DNA of 64,000 bases from assembly GCA_903855985.1 (NCBI GenBank), contig CAIOAO010000075.1, positions 1 to 64,000 of the forward strand. The letters run 5' to 3'. Position 1 is the first letter of the stretch, and each line of letters starts with the position of its first letter. Below are positions 32,659-41,742 of this stretch, piece by piece. The notes below the pieces were generated by a model. It saw only the letters and a program-made list of their open reading frames with translations, did no database searches and was not told the origin of the DNA. The translations under genes and the position numbers were made by a program. Source of the stretch: an uncultured Opitutia bacterium (GTDB lineage Bacteria; Verrucomicrobiota; Verrucomicrobiia; Opitutales; Opitutaceae).

Positions 32659-33477
32659 ATGCCCACCCTGACCAATTCCTACCACCTTTCCGCGGACCAG
32701 CAGAAATTCTACCACGAGAACGGCTACCTGCTCGGCCTGCCGCCCATCTACACGCCGGCGGAGATGGCGAAGATCAACGCCGAGCTGCCCAACCTGCTCG
32801 CGCTGCTCAAGCCGGGCGAGTCGTCCAAGGACATCCGCGAATGGCACGAGACGAGCACCTACCTCTACGAGATCGCGATGAACCCGAAGATCCTCGACCT
32901 CGTCGAGGGCATCCTCGGCGCGAATTTCTATTTCTGGGCCAGCAATTTCTTCATCAAGGAGCCGCATAACGCCTCCACCGTCGGCTGGCACCAGGACGCC
33001 TACTACTGGCCGATGGCGCCGCACAATTCCGTCACGGTGTGGCTGGCGTTCGACGACGTCGACGAGGTCAACGGCGGCATGAAGCTGCTCCCCGGCTCGC
33101 ACCGCGGCGGCATCATCAAGCACAAGCGTTCCACGCAGACCTCGTCGGTGCTCACGCTCGAGCTCGAGGACGGCTCGGACTTCAAGGCGGACAACGCCGT
33201 GCAGTTCCGCCTCAAGGCCGGCGAGTGCTCGCTGCACGACGACCGCGCGATCCACGGTTCCCCGGCGAACCCCTCCGACCGCCGCCGCGCGGGCCTGACC
33301 ATCCGCTATTCCGGCACGAACGTGAAGAACGACATGGCGGTGAACCCGAACTTCAAGGTCTACCTCTGCCGCGGTGTGGATGAGTTCAAACTCAACCCCT
33401 ACGGCCCGATCCCGACCACCCGTTACGGCCGCCCGAACTTCAAGCCCGTCAGCAACGAGGAAGCGGGAAAGGGCTGA
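32659..33477 (+). CDS. Phytanoyl-CoA dioxygenase family protein (PhyH-like 3)
   Basis: Fe(II)/2-oxoglutarate oxygenase of 272 residues. Iron triad H111-x-D113 (GWHQDAYYW) and H199 (DRAIHGSPAN); R208-R210 includes the probable 2-oxoglutarate anchor. VNGGMKLLPGSHRGG is the PhyH core turn. ATG 32659 follows a strong pyrimidine tract. It is divergent from the AraC gene and 100 bases before a heparinase-like gene on the same strand. That placement suggests a role in a carbohydrate pathway, which is inference. Substrate unknown. Confidence 0.91.
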   Translation: MPTLTNSYHLSADQQKFYHENGYLLGLPPIYTPAEMAKINAELPNLLALLKPGESSKDIREWHETSTYLYEIAMNPKILDLVEGILGANFYFWASNFFIKEPHNASTVGWHQDAYYWPMAPHNSVTVWLAFDDVDEVNGGMKLLPGSHRGGIIKHKRSTQTSSVLTLELEDGSDFKADNAVQFRLKAGECSLHDDRAIHGSPANPSDRRRAGLTIRYSGTNVKNDMAVNPNFKVYLCRGVDEFKLNPYGPIPTTRYGRPNFKPVSNEEAGKG

Positions 33478-33577
33478 GGCCCTTCTTGCTGGCGCCGGGA
33501 GCGCAGCTGGACTGCGCCCGGGCGACGAAGCCGGGTTTGGATTGCCGCCGCGCCGTGCTGGCCCCGATAGTTTCCCC

Positions 33578-35863
33578 ATGTCCCAGACGCAGCTGTTCGA
33601 GCTCACCCCGGCGGAGTCGATGTTCGCGCCGTTCAACGACCCGATCATCTCGGAGCATTTACCGCTCAAGGTGGTGCCGGGGTCGGCGACGGTGCTGAAG
33701 CGGGACTTCGGCTGGGACGGGGTGAAGGTATCGTGGGACACGGCCAGGCCGGGCACGCTGGCGGTGCAGCTCGAGTTTCCCTTGGCCGGCCTGCCGGAGC
33801 GCTTCGACCAGTTCGTCTTCTGCCATGTGCTGCCACCGGAGGTGAGCCTCACGTTTGAGGCCTGCCGCGGCGGCCAGTGGACTTCGCTCGGCGCGCCCGT
33901 GGTGGGAATCGGCAGTCGGGATGAAGCCACGTTTCCGCTTGGGCACCGCCCGGTGGAAGCGATCCGCTGCGGTTTTACGGCCAGTTCGGGCGGTCATGTC
34001 ATGACGAGCCTGCAATGGTGGGGTGTGGCGCAGTCGAGCCTCGTCGCCGAACTCATCGCCGCGCGTCCGCAGTACGACGGCCAGTGGGCGGGCCTGATCC
34101 TGCCGCCCGCGTCGTGGCCGGCGGTGAAGCTGGCGCGCGGGCTGTTGTTCAACGAGAGCGACCTGCCGGCGCTGCGGGAGAAACGCACGGCGCCGTACTG
34201 GGACAAGCATTGGGCCCTGCTGGAGGAACGCGCGAAGCAGTATCTGGCGCGGCGGCCGGAGGCGGACCTCGATGACTATCTGCCGCAGACGGACCAGCGG
34301 TACATCCGGGCGCGCGAAAAGGGCCGGACGACGTATTTCGCGGAGCCGGTGATTCTGGGTTTTGTCGGACTGGTGAACGGCGACCGCGCGATGGGGTTTC
34401 ACGCGCTGCGCTACCTGATGTGCCTGCTGCATACGACCTCCTGGGCGCAGTCGGCGGAGAGCCGGGTGCGCGGCAGCGTCTGGGACCAGCGCTGCTTCAA
34501 CGAGGAGCAGGCGACCACGGCGGCGGCGCTGCTGCTCGACTGGTATGACTTTGCGCTGACCCCCCGGGCCCGCGTGCTCGCGCAGCAGGTGCTGTGGGAC
34601 AAGGGCGTCAGCGTGATCGAGCGCGACATGATGAAGTGGGACTACGTCTTCACCATGAACCAGGGCCCGTGGTTCTGCCGCGCGCGGCTGCTGGCGGGAC
34701 TCTACCTGGAGACCGTCTGGCCGCGGATGAAACCGCACACGGAACTCGCGCTGGCGGACATGCGCGCCGGCATGGAAAACTACCTGCTCCCCGACGGCGG
34801 CACGGATGAGGGGCTGGGGTATTTTTCCATCACGCTGCACGCCGTGCTGCCGGGTTTCCTCGCCTATGCGCGGGCGCGCAACGTGGATGTGCGGACGCTG
34901 CTGCCGGCGGCCTTTGCGCAGACGGGCGGCTTCGTGGCGGCGCTGTCGGCAATGGAGCCGGGGCGGGTTCTGACGGAAGGCGACAACACCATCGACCTCG
35001 TCGTGGGCGACACGATCCCGATGCTGGCGGCGATTTTCCCGGGCGAAGTTTATTCCCGCGTGGTGGCGGCCTGCCTGATGCAGCGCCGGCCGGCGGGGTA
35101 TTATGACCAGTATTTCTTTGAGGGCGTGTTCTCCTTCATCGCCGGCCCGGGAAAACTGGCCCCGCCGGAGGCGATCGTGCCAAACTTCGCACGGCTGGCG
35201 CACACCGGCCACCTGACGAGCCTCCGCCGGACGCCCGCGGGGCGCTCAGTGCGGCTGCACCTGGTCGGGGCGAAGGCGAAGGCCTCGCACACCCACTTCG
35301 ACAAGGGGGCGTTCCTGCTCGAACTCGACCGGACGCCGGTGCTGCTCGACCGCGGACAGGTGCGGTACGACGACCTGCGGTCCTACACCCTCAAGCGCAC
35401 GGAGCTGCACAACACGCTTTCGCCGGTGACGGCGGACGGGGTTTACTTCAACCAGGCCGGCGTGATCGAGGCGACGATCCCGGCGGGCCAGGGCGATGAG
35501 CGGCGGCTGCAGGCGCAGATCGACCTCGCGCACGTCTGGCGCGGGGTCATGGCCCGCTGCACGCGCGAGATCACGGCCGATACGGTCGAGGAATTTACCG
35601 TCTGCGACCGTGGCGAACTGCTCACGCCGACCACGCTCGCCTTCCACCTGCATACGCGCGGTCCGTGGGAGATCCGCGGCCGGGAAGCGGTGCTGAAACT
35701 GCCCGGGTGGGAGCTGACCCTGCGGGCACCGTGGGCCGACACGATTACCCAGCGCGAGGACTCGATCGATTTCCGCCTGCAGCCGGTCTGGCACCTCGAG
35801 TGCCGGCTGAACCAGGCCAAGGCGTTCGACCTGCAGACGACCTTCACCTGCCGGCCGGTTTGA
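33578..35863 (+). CDS. Heparinase II/III-like protein, no signal peptide
   Basis: Protein of 761 residues. Residues 1 to about 180 form an N-terminal beta domain; an (alpha/alpha) toroid follows (LLFNESDLPALREKR near 190; WDQRCFNEEQATTAAAL near 305; DGGTDEGLGYFS near 406). The heparinase II/III C-terminal beta-sandwich has SHTHFDKGAFLLELDRTPVLLDRG near 571-594. Family members cleave uronate-containing polysaccharides by beta-elimination. No export signal is visible from ATG 33578, so it may act on imported oligosaccharides; the exact substrate is not readable. Confidence 0.87.
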   Translation: MSQTQLFELTPAESMFAPFNDPIISEHLPLKVVPGSATVLKRDFGWDGVKVSWDTARPGTLAVQLEFPLAGLPERFDQFVFCHVLPPEVSLTFEACRGGQWTSLGAPVVGIGSRDEATFPLGHRPVEAIRCGFTASSGGHVMTSLQWWGVAQSSLVAELIAARPQYDGQWAGLILPPASWPAVKLARGLLFNESDLPALREKRTAPYWDKHWALLEERAKQYLARRPEADLDDYLPQTDQRYIRAREKGRTTYFAEPVILGFVGLVNGDRAMGFHALRYLMCLLHTTSWAQSAESRVRGSVWDQRCFNEEQATTAAALLLDWYDFALTPRARVLAQQVLWDKGVSVIERDMMKWDYVFTMNQGPWFCRARLLAGLYLETVWPRMKPHTELALADMRAGMENYLLPDGGTDEGLGYFSITLHAVLPGFLAYARARNVDVRTLLPAAFAQTGGFVAALSAMEPGRVLTEGDNTIDLVVGDTIPMLAAIFPGEVYSRVVAACLMQRRPAGYYDQYFFEGVFSFIAGPGKLAPPEAIVPNFARLAHTGHLTSLRRTPAGRSVRLHLVGAKAKASHTHFDKGAFLLELDRTPVLLDRGQVRYDDLRSYTLKRTELHNTLSPVTADGVYFNQAGVIEATIPAGQGDERRLQAQIDLAHVWRGVMARCTREITADTVEEFTVCDRGELLTPTTLAFHLHTRGPWEIRGREAVLKLPGWELTLRAPWADTITQREDSIDFRLQPVWHLECRLNQAKAFDLQTTFTCRPV

Positions 35864-35951
35864 GGTGGTGGGCCCGGTTACGTTCAGGACACGGATTTCG
35901 GAAATATTCGGTTTGATAAACGGGCGGGGGAGACCTTGGTGTGGCTTTGCC

Positions 35952-36518
35952 ATGCGCCGACTCCTCTGCCTTGTCCTGATCGTCACGGGGTTTCTGCCCC
36001 GCCTGTCCGCGGCCGAACCGGACGCCCATCTCCTCGCCGGTACCTGGCGTTACGACCCCGCCCGCAGCACCGAGCTCAGCTCCTGGGGCGCGCTGCAGCT
36101 CGTCATAACCGTGGACGGCCCCCGCGTCACCCTCGTGCGCCATTGGACGGCGGGCCGGCGGACGTTTGATGAGGTCATGCCGCTCAATCTCACCCAAGCG
36201 GTCAACGCCGTGCCGGTGGAGTGGTGGCCCGACAACCGCCACCTCGGAGCGTACATCGGCGGCGACAAGACCAAGCGGATCCACGCCACCCTGATGGACG
36301 GCGGCCGCATGCTGCGGCTGAGCTCCGACCTCGTGCTCGCCACGCAGCAGGGCGAGCGCGCAGTGAACATCCTCAGCGATTACAAGGTGTCGGCCAACGG
36401 CGCCCAGCTCACCCTCATCGAGCTGCGCAGCACGCGCAACGACCCCGTCGTGTATGTCTTCCACCGCGTGACCGATGCCGCCACCGACGCGAAGGTCGCG
36501 AAGGGCAACGCCGAATGA
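35952..36518 (+). CDS. Small exported beta-rich protein, module copy A
   Basis: Protein of 188 residues with a Sec signal peptide (MRRLLCLVLIVTGFLPRLSAA, residues 1-21). The mature part resembles a lipocalin-like beta barrel: LLAGTWRYDPARST near 27-40, a central YIGGD, DGGRMLRLSS, QQGERAVNI and LIELRSTRNDPVVYVFHRV. A clear paralog lies at 39502-40035. Its stop overlaps the GxGYxYP gene start by 4 bases (ATGA), so the two proteins are made together. Function unknown; a periplasmic or outer-membrane partner of the GxGYxYP protein is the natural guess. Confidence 0.85.
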   Translation: MRRLLCLVLIVTGFLPRLSAAEPDAHLLAGTWRYDPARSTELSSWGALQLVITVDGPRVTLVRHWTAGRRTFDEVMPLNLTQAVNAVPVEWWPDNRHLGAYIGGDKTKRIHATLMDGGRMLRLSSDLVLATQQGERAVNILSDYKVSANGAQLTLIELRSTRNDPVVYVFHRVTDAATDAKVAKGNAE

Positions 36519-38203
36519 ACCCATTCACCCCTCCCATGCGCGCCGACCGATTCCTTGCCCTCGCCCTCCTTCTCACCGGCTTGTTGCTGCCTTCCATCGC
36601 CCGCGCCCAGCCCATCCCGCCGAAGGTCGCCCACGCCCCGGCCACGGCGACGATCATCCCGCTCTCGGACAACTGGCGGATGGACGGGGACGTCCCGGTG
36701 CACGCGCTGCTGATCTCGCTGCAGGGCCTCGCGAATCGCGGCCATCCCTGCCTCTACCTCGAGTACCCGAAGGACTGGCAGTGGGAAATTGCGCGTCCGC
36801 TGGAGGGATTCCTGGAAAAACGCCATGGCGTGAAATTTGACCGGCTGGCGCAGGACGATGCCGATGCGGCGCTCACGCGGTTTTCGAAGTGCACCAAGGG
36901 CTACGTCGTATGGGACCGAAAGGTCCGCTCCTCGCTCATCGTGGCCTTCACGATCGCGGGTGTGGAGGACGCGCTGGTCGTCAGCGAGGAGCTCATCCCG
37001 CTCGCGGAAAAACACGGCCTGAAGCCGCTCGCCGACCTGCGCGGGCGGTTTAGCGGCCAGTCCGAGGCGGAGATCTACCAGTGGGCTTACGATCACTACT
37101 GGGCGCGGTGCTCCCGGGACTATTACGTGCTGCTCGGCGGCCATGCGGGCGTTGAGATGCAGCCGGGCATTGCGGACTTCGGCGTCATGGAACGGGCGTT
37201 TTTCAGCGACCTGTCGGCGAACCCGAAGCATCCCGCGGAACTTGCGCTCGAGCGCAAAATCCTCGGCGGGCAGAACCCGCACAGCATCGTCGTCGGCTGG
37301 CATTCCTACGGCAAGGACACCGAGGGCCAGCACACCACGCTCGTGGGCAACTACGGCCTGAAGATGGAGGGCCTGCACAACCTGCCGAACGTCTCCTTCA
37401 CCAGCCAGATTCCGCTGACGGCTGATTTCAAGTTCACCAACAACCACCACGTCGCCCCGGACGCGAAGTTGCACGCGGAGAAGAAGGTCTACGTCTGCGC
37501 GGTGGCGACCGACTCGATGGGCATCGGCGCGTGGACCAAGCCCGGCCGCGGCCAGATCCCGTACACCTGGCAGGTGACGATGAACTGGGCCTGGATGAAC
37601 GCGCCCGCCCTGCAGTATTTCTATGAGGACCGCACGCCGAACGACTACTTCATCGCGGGTCTCGGCGGGCCGGGCTACATGTACCCGAAGTCGATTCCCG
37701 CGGACAAATTCCCGGCCCTGATGAAGGACGCGCGCTCGCTCATGAGCCAGCTCGACCTGCGCGTGATGGAGCTGATGGACTACTCCGAGGGCAACCGGCA
37801 CGTCGGCAACACCGACCTGCCGAAGGAGGTCGTGGACCGCTATTACCACGAGTTTCCCGATGCGATCGGCTTCATCAACGGCTACGGCACCGCACGCACC
37901 TACGACCTGCGCGACGGCAAGCCGCTGATCAGCTACGACTATTACCTCGATGTGAACCGCACGGTGAAGGACGCCGCGGCGGACCTGGAGGAGCTCATCC
38001 AGCTCAATCCCGCGCGCCCGTATTTCCTGCTCCTGCACATCCGGGAGCGCAACCCGATCGAGAAGGTGGCGGCCATCTTCCACTCCCTCAGCGAGCCGGT
38101 CGAGGTGGTGCCCCTCGATGTTTTCCTGAAGCTCGCGGCCGACGCAAAAACCTATCCGACGCACTACCAGACGCCCGGCGACCCGGTGAGCCGGAACCCG
38201 TGA
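36515..38203 (+). CDS. GxGYxYP family exported protein, copy A
   Basis: Protein of 562 residues with a signal peptide (hydrophobic LALALLLTGLLLPSIARA ends near 31). The family signature GPGYMYP is at 385-391. Other blocks: LLISLQGLANRGHPCLYLEYP, GYVVWDRKVRSS, VVGWHSYGKDTEGQHTT, TNNHHVAPD and MGIGAWTKPGRGQIPYTW. The family is proposed to contain glycoside hydrolases, but I know of no settled activity. An alternative start is ATG 36536. It overlaps the small exported gene and has a paralog at 40053. Confidence 0.9.
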   Translation: MNPFTPPMRADRFLALALLLTGLLLPSIARAQPIPPKVAHAPATATIIPLSDNWRMDGDVPVHALLISLQGLANRGHPCLYLEYPKDWQWEIARPLEGFLEKRHGVKFDRLAQDDADAALTRFSKCTKGYVVWDRKVRSSLIVAFTIAGVEDALVVSEELIPLAEKHGLKPLADLRGRFSGQSEAEIYQWAYDHYWARCSRDYYVLLGGHAGVEMQPGIADFGVMERAFFSDLSANPKHPAELALERKILGGQNPHSIVVGWHSYGKDTEGQHTTLVGNYGLKMEGLHNLPNVSFTSQIPLTADFKFTNNHHVAPDAKLHAEKKVYVCAVATDSMGIGAWTKPGRGQIPYTWQVTMNWAWMNAPALQYFYEDRTPNDYFIAGLGGPGYMYPKSIPADKFPALMKDARSLMSQLDLRVMELMDYSEGNRHVGNTDLPKEVVDRYYHEFPDAIGFINGYGTARTYDLRDGKPLISYDYYLDVNRTVKDAAADLEELIQLNPARPYFLLLHIRERNPIEKVAAIFHSLSEPVEVVPLDVFLKLAADAKTYPTHYQTPGDPVSRNP

Positions 38204-38257
38204 GCAGGGTCACGACTTCCGCCTCGCGCTTCCTCGCCATCGCCTGATGCTGAATCC

Positions 38258-38908
38258 ATGGCCGCGGTTGACACCTACACGCCGGGAGAGGAGCTGGCGA
38301 ACTGCGTCACGCATGGCATCGGCATCGTGCTGAGCCTGGCGGGGCTGGTGCTGCTGACGACGTTCTCCAGCCTGCACGGCGATGCGTGGCTGATCACGGG
38401 TACCACGATCTTCGGCGTCACGCTCGTCGCGCTCTACACGGCGTCCACGCTCTACCACAGCTTCCGCTCCGTCGCGGTGAAGCACGTGCTGCGCAAGTTC
38501 GACCACGCGGCGATTTTCCTGCTGATCGCGGGCTCCTACACCCCCTTCCTGCTCGTCACGCTCCGCGGTCCGTGGGGCTGGACCCTGTTTGGCGTGATCT
38601 GGGGACTGGCGGTCGCGGGGATTGCGCTGAAGTTCTGGTTTGCCGGCCGGTTTAAGGTGGGCTCGACGCTCGTCTATATCGCGATGGGCTGGCTGGTCCT
38701 GACGGTGCTGCGCCCGCTGCTGGTGCTGTTGCCGCGCGAAGGCTTCTGGCTGCTGCTGGCGGGCGGCTTTTGCTACACGGGTGGGGCGGTTTTCTACCTC
38801 TGGAAACGCCTGCCGTATCACCACGCCGTGTGGCACCTCTGGGTGCTGGCGGGCAGCGCCTGCCACTGGGCGGCGGTGTTTTTCTACGTGGTGCCGGTCA
38901 GGGGTTGA
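38258..38908 (+). CDS. trhA: Hemolysin III / TrhA family membrane protein
   Basis: Protein of 216 residues with seven hydrophobic segments, of the PAQR-like hemolysin III family. The metal-binding pattern is visible: GEELANCVTHGIG at the start, YTASTLYHS near 64-72 and KFDHAAIFLLIAGSYTPF near 86-103, with a final HAVWHLWVLAGSACHW. Members influence membrane energetics or lipid homeostasis. It lies between the two GxGYxYP modules and converges on the TspO gene, overlapping its end by 11 bases. Confidence 0.93.
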   Translation: MAAVDTYTPGEELANCVTHGIGIVLSLAGLVLLTTFSSLHGDAWLITGTTIFGVTLVALYTASTLYHSFRSVAVKHVLRKFDHAAIFLLIAGSYTPFLLVTLRGPWGWTLFGVIWGLAVAGIALKFWFAGRFKVGSTLVYIAMGWLVLTVLRPLLVLLPREGFWLLLAGGFCYTGGAVFYLWKRLPYHHAVWHLWVLAGSACHWAAVFFYVVPVRG

Positions 38909-39368
38909 GGCGCCAGATGGCGGCGTTCAGCACGGTCGCGAAACTCACCCACGCCACGTAGGGTGCCCACAGCCAGCCTGCGACCCGGTCGAGCCGGGCA
39001 AAACGCAACTGGATCAGGACCAGCGTGCCCCAGAACAGCACGACTTCGAGCAACGCCAGGCCGGGGCGGTGCAGCCCGAAGAACAGCACGGACCACAGCG
39101 CATTCAGGGCGAGGCTCACGAAGAACAGCCGCAGGGCGGGGCGGGCGCCCGTCTGTTCGCGGCGCAGCCAGACGCGCCACGCGGCAATGCTCATCAGCAG
39201 GTAGAGGAGGGTCCACACGGGGCCAAAGATGGCGGCCGGGGGATTCCACGACGGTTTGACGAGCGTGGGATACCAGGTGCGGACCGATTCAAACGTCGCG
39301 TATCCGCCGATCGCGGAGGCGGTGAAGGCGGCGAGCAGGAACAGGCCCAAGGCGATCCAGCGGTTCAT
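38898..39368 (-). CDS. tspO: TspO/MBR family protein
   Basis: Five-helix membrane protein of 156 residues, related to the tryptophan-rich sensory protein and the mitochondrial benzodiazepine receptor, which bind tetrapyrroles. Signature blocks are WYPTLVKPSWNPPAAIFGPVWTLLYLLM, ALNALWSVLFFG and WAPYVAWVSFATVLNAAIWRLN. The end overlaps trhA by 11 bases in a convergent arrangement. The start is 133 bases from the module B small gene, divergent. Confidence 0.93.
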   Translation of the reverse strand: MNRWIALGLFLLAAFTASAIGGYATFESVRTWYPTLVKPSWNPPAAIFGPVWTLLYLLMSIAAWRVWLRREQTGARPALRLFFVSLALNALWSVLFFGLHRPGLALLEVVLFWGTLVLIQLRFARLDRVAGWLWAPYVAWVSFATVLNAAIWRLNP

Positions 39369-39501
39369 CCGTCAAGGGAATCCACTTTCCTTCCGGGCGC
39401 AAGTGGGGCCCGGGGTGATAATTCATGGGAAGATTTTCTGCGCGGCTTGTCTTGCGGTCAAAAGCGCCAAGGTTGGGCGCAGCCATCACTGGTTTCCTTC
39501 C

Positions 39502-40035
39502 ATGAAATTCCGCCACCTGTTCCTTGCCTGCCTCGGCCTCGTGCTGGGTTCCGGCCTTTCCCTCCGCGCCGACGCGGTATCCGCCCAGTTTGCCGGCACG
39601 TGGACGCTTGACGTTGCCCGCAGCACGCCGATCCGCCCGTGGGACAAGGAGTCCCTCACCATCACGGTGACCGGCGACACCACGGTCCTGACCCGCAACC
39701 TCGCCTGGGGCGCCGACCGCAAGGCCGGCGACACCACCACGGTGAAGACCGACGGCAAGACCGTCACGCCCGGCCCCGTGGGCTACTGGCTCGATACCTG
39801 GTACACCAATGTCTACATCGGCGGTGACCACCAGAAGCACGTCACGGGCGAGTGGCTCGACGGCGGCCGCGTGCTGAAGCTGGAGACCAACCTCTTCATC
39901 GAGGCGCAGCAGGGCGACCATGCGGTCCACATCTACGACGAGTACCGCCTCTCGGCGGACGGGAAGACGCTGAAACTCTACGAGCTCCGCTCCACCCGCG
40001 ACGAAGCCCTGGTCTACATCTTCACCCGCGCCTGA
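39502..40035 (+). CDS. Small exported beta-rich protein, module copy B
   Basis: Protein of 177 residues, paralog of the protein at 35952-36518. It has a signal peptide (residues 1-24, ending SLRADA). Shared blocks: AGTWTLDVARST, VYIGGDHQKH, DGGRVLKLETNLF, QQGDHAVHIYDEYRLSADG and YELRSTRDEALVYIFTRA. It carries about ten extra residues in the middle compared with copy A (GDTTTVKTDGKTVTPG). ATG 39502 follows TTTCCTTCC. It is 17 bases from the GxGYxYP gene copy B. Confidence 0.86.
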   Translation: MKFRHLFLACLGLVLGSGLSLRADAVSAQFAGTWTLDVARSTPIRPWDKESLTITVTGDTTVLTRNLAWGADRKAGDTTTVKTDGKTVTPGPVGYWLDTWYTNVYIGGDHQKHVTGEWLDGGRVLKLETNLFIEAQQGDHAVHIYDEYRLSADGKTLKLYELRSTRDEALVYIFTRA

Positions 40036-40052
40036 ACCCGCCCGCCCCCGCC

Positions 40053-41735
40053 ATGAAAAACACTTTCAAGCTCCTCGCCCTCTTCACGCTTGCCGCCGCG
40101 ATGCTCGCGCCGGCCCTCCGCGCCGTGCCCGGCGTGAGCGGCCCCGCGCCGAAGACCGCCTTTCTCATCCCGGTGAAGGACAACTGGGAGATCAATCCCG
40201 CCAAGCCCGGCGCGCCCGCCGCCCTTGCGGAAAACCTGCTGCTCATCGCGCTGCAGGGTCTCGCCAACACCGACGCCCCGCGCGTGTACATCGAGTACCC
40301 CGAGACCTGGCATTTTCATGACTTCAACCCGCTGAAGGATTTTTACGCCACGAAGTACGGCGTGAAGTTCACCCGGCTCGACACGGTGGACGCGGCGCTC
40401 AAGGAGCTGGCGCCCTTTGCGAAGGGATATGTGGTCTGGGACAAGCACGTCCGTGCCTCGATCAACGTCGCCCTCACCGCCGCCGGCGTACTGCGCGCGG
40501 TCGTGGTCAACGAGGATCTCATCCCGCTCGCCGAGAAGCACGGGCTGAAGCCGCTGGCGGACTTCCGCGGACAGTTCACCGGCCAGACCGACCTCCAGAT
40601 CTACCGCTGGGCCTACGACAAATATTGGAAGGACTGCAGCCGCGACTACATCATCTGGATGGGCGGCGTGGCGGGCAACAGCATGGAGCCCGGCGTGGCG
40701 GACCTCGCGATCGCCTTCGGCGCGTTCGTCACCGATCTCTCGGCCAACCCGAAGGACAAGGAGGAACTCGCCTTTCACAAGGAGCTGCTCGCCCAGCTCA
40801 AGCCGACGGCGTGGATCATGGGCTGGCACTCGTATGCGAAGGACACGGAGGGCCAGTGGATCACGCTGACGTCCGGCTTCGGCCTCAAGGCGATCGGCCT
40901 GAACACCTTCCCCAACGGCACCTTCATGAGCCAGATCGGCTTCTCGCCGGGCTTCAAGCTGACCAACAACAACCACGTCACGCGCGACAGCGTGGTGACC
41001 GCGGAGAAGAAATTCTACGTGTGCCTCGTGCAGTCCGACAGCATGGGCATCGGCGCCTGGACCGAGCCCGAACGCGGCTCGATTCCCTACAACTGGGAGG
41101 TCGGCGTGGACGGCGCCAAGTGGTATCCGGCGGCGATGGAGATGTTCACCAAGGACAAGACCCCGAACGACTACTTCATCGGCGGCCAGTCGGGCTACAT
41201 GTACCCGGCCGCGGTGCCGGCGGACCGTTTCCCGGGCCTGATGCAGGAGATGAACGCACTGATGCCGCTGATGGACCAGCACACGGTCGGCATCATGGAC
41301 CACACCGACCGCGGCATCCCGATCGGCTATTTTGATCTGCCGAAACACGTGGTGGATGAGTATTACGCCGGCGCCCCCGGCGTAATCGGTTTCATCAACG
41401 GCTACGCCGCCGCGCACACCTTCGACGTCCGCAACGGCCAGGCAATGATGTCGTACGATTACTACCTCGACGAGCACCGGCCCGTGGCCAGCGCCATCGC
41501 CGACCTCGACGAGCTGGCCCGGCTGAATCCGGTGCGGCCGTACTACATGCTCATCCACGTGCGCGAATCGAACAGCCTCAAGCGCGTGATCAGCATCATG
41601 AACGGCCTCGAGGAAAAGCCGGAGATCGTGCCTCTCGACACCTTCCTGAAGCTCGCCGCGAGCAACCCGACCTTCAAGGTGCGCTACAAGGACGTGAAGC
41701 CCGCCGGCAAGGCGTGGGATTCGCAGACGCAGTGA
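40053..41735 (+). CDS. GxGYxYP family exported protein, copy B
   Basis: Protein of 560 residues with signal peptide (MKNTFKLLALFTLAAAMLAP, cleaved near 26). It is collinear with copy A: LIALQGLANTDAPRVYIEYPETW, GYVVWDKHVRAS, MGWHSYAKDTEGQW, TNNNHVTRD, MGIGAWTEPERGSIPYNW, FINGYAAAHTFD. The signature is altered: after NDYFIGG comes QSGYMYP (379-385), two residues shorter than in copy A and without the first glycine of GxGYxYP. It ends 7 bases before a perfect hairpin shared with the convergent M20 gene. Confidence 0.9.
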   Translation: MKNTFKLLALFTLAAAMLAPALRAVPGVSGPAPKTAFLIPVKDNWEINPAKPGAPAALAENLLLIALQGLANTDAPRVYIEYPETWHFHDFNPLKDFYATKYGVKFTRLDTVDAALKELAPFAKGYVVWDKHVRASINVALTAAGVLRAVVVNEDLIPLAEKHGLKPLADFRGQFTGQTDLQIYRWAYDKYWKDCSRDYIIWMGGVAGNSMEPGVADLAIAFGAFVTDLSANPKDKEELAFHKELLAQLKPTAWIMGWHSYAKDTEGQWITLTSGFGLKAIGLNTFPNGTFMSQIGFSPGFKLTNNNHVTRDSVVTAEKKFYVCLVQSDSMGIGAWTEPERGSIPYNWEVGVDGAKWYPAAMEMFTKDKTPNDYFIGGQSGYMYPAAVPADRFPGLMQEMNALMPLMDQHTVGIMDHTDRGIPIGYFDLPKHVVDEYYAGAPGVIGFINGYAAAHTFDVRNGQAMMSYDYYLDEHRPVASAIADLDELARLNPVRPYYMLIHVRESNSLKRVISIMNGLEEKPEIVPLDTFLKLAASNPTFKVRYKDVKPAGKAWDSQTQ

Positions 41736-41742
41736 GGTTTTG

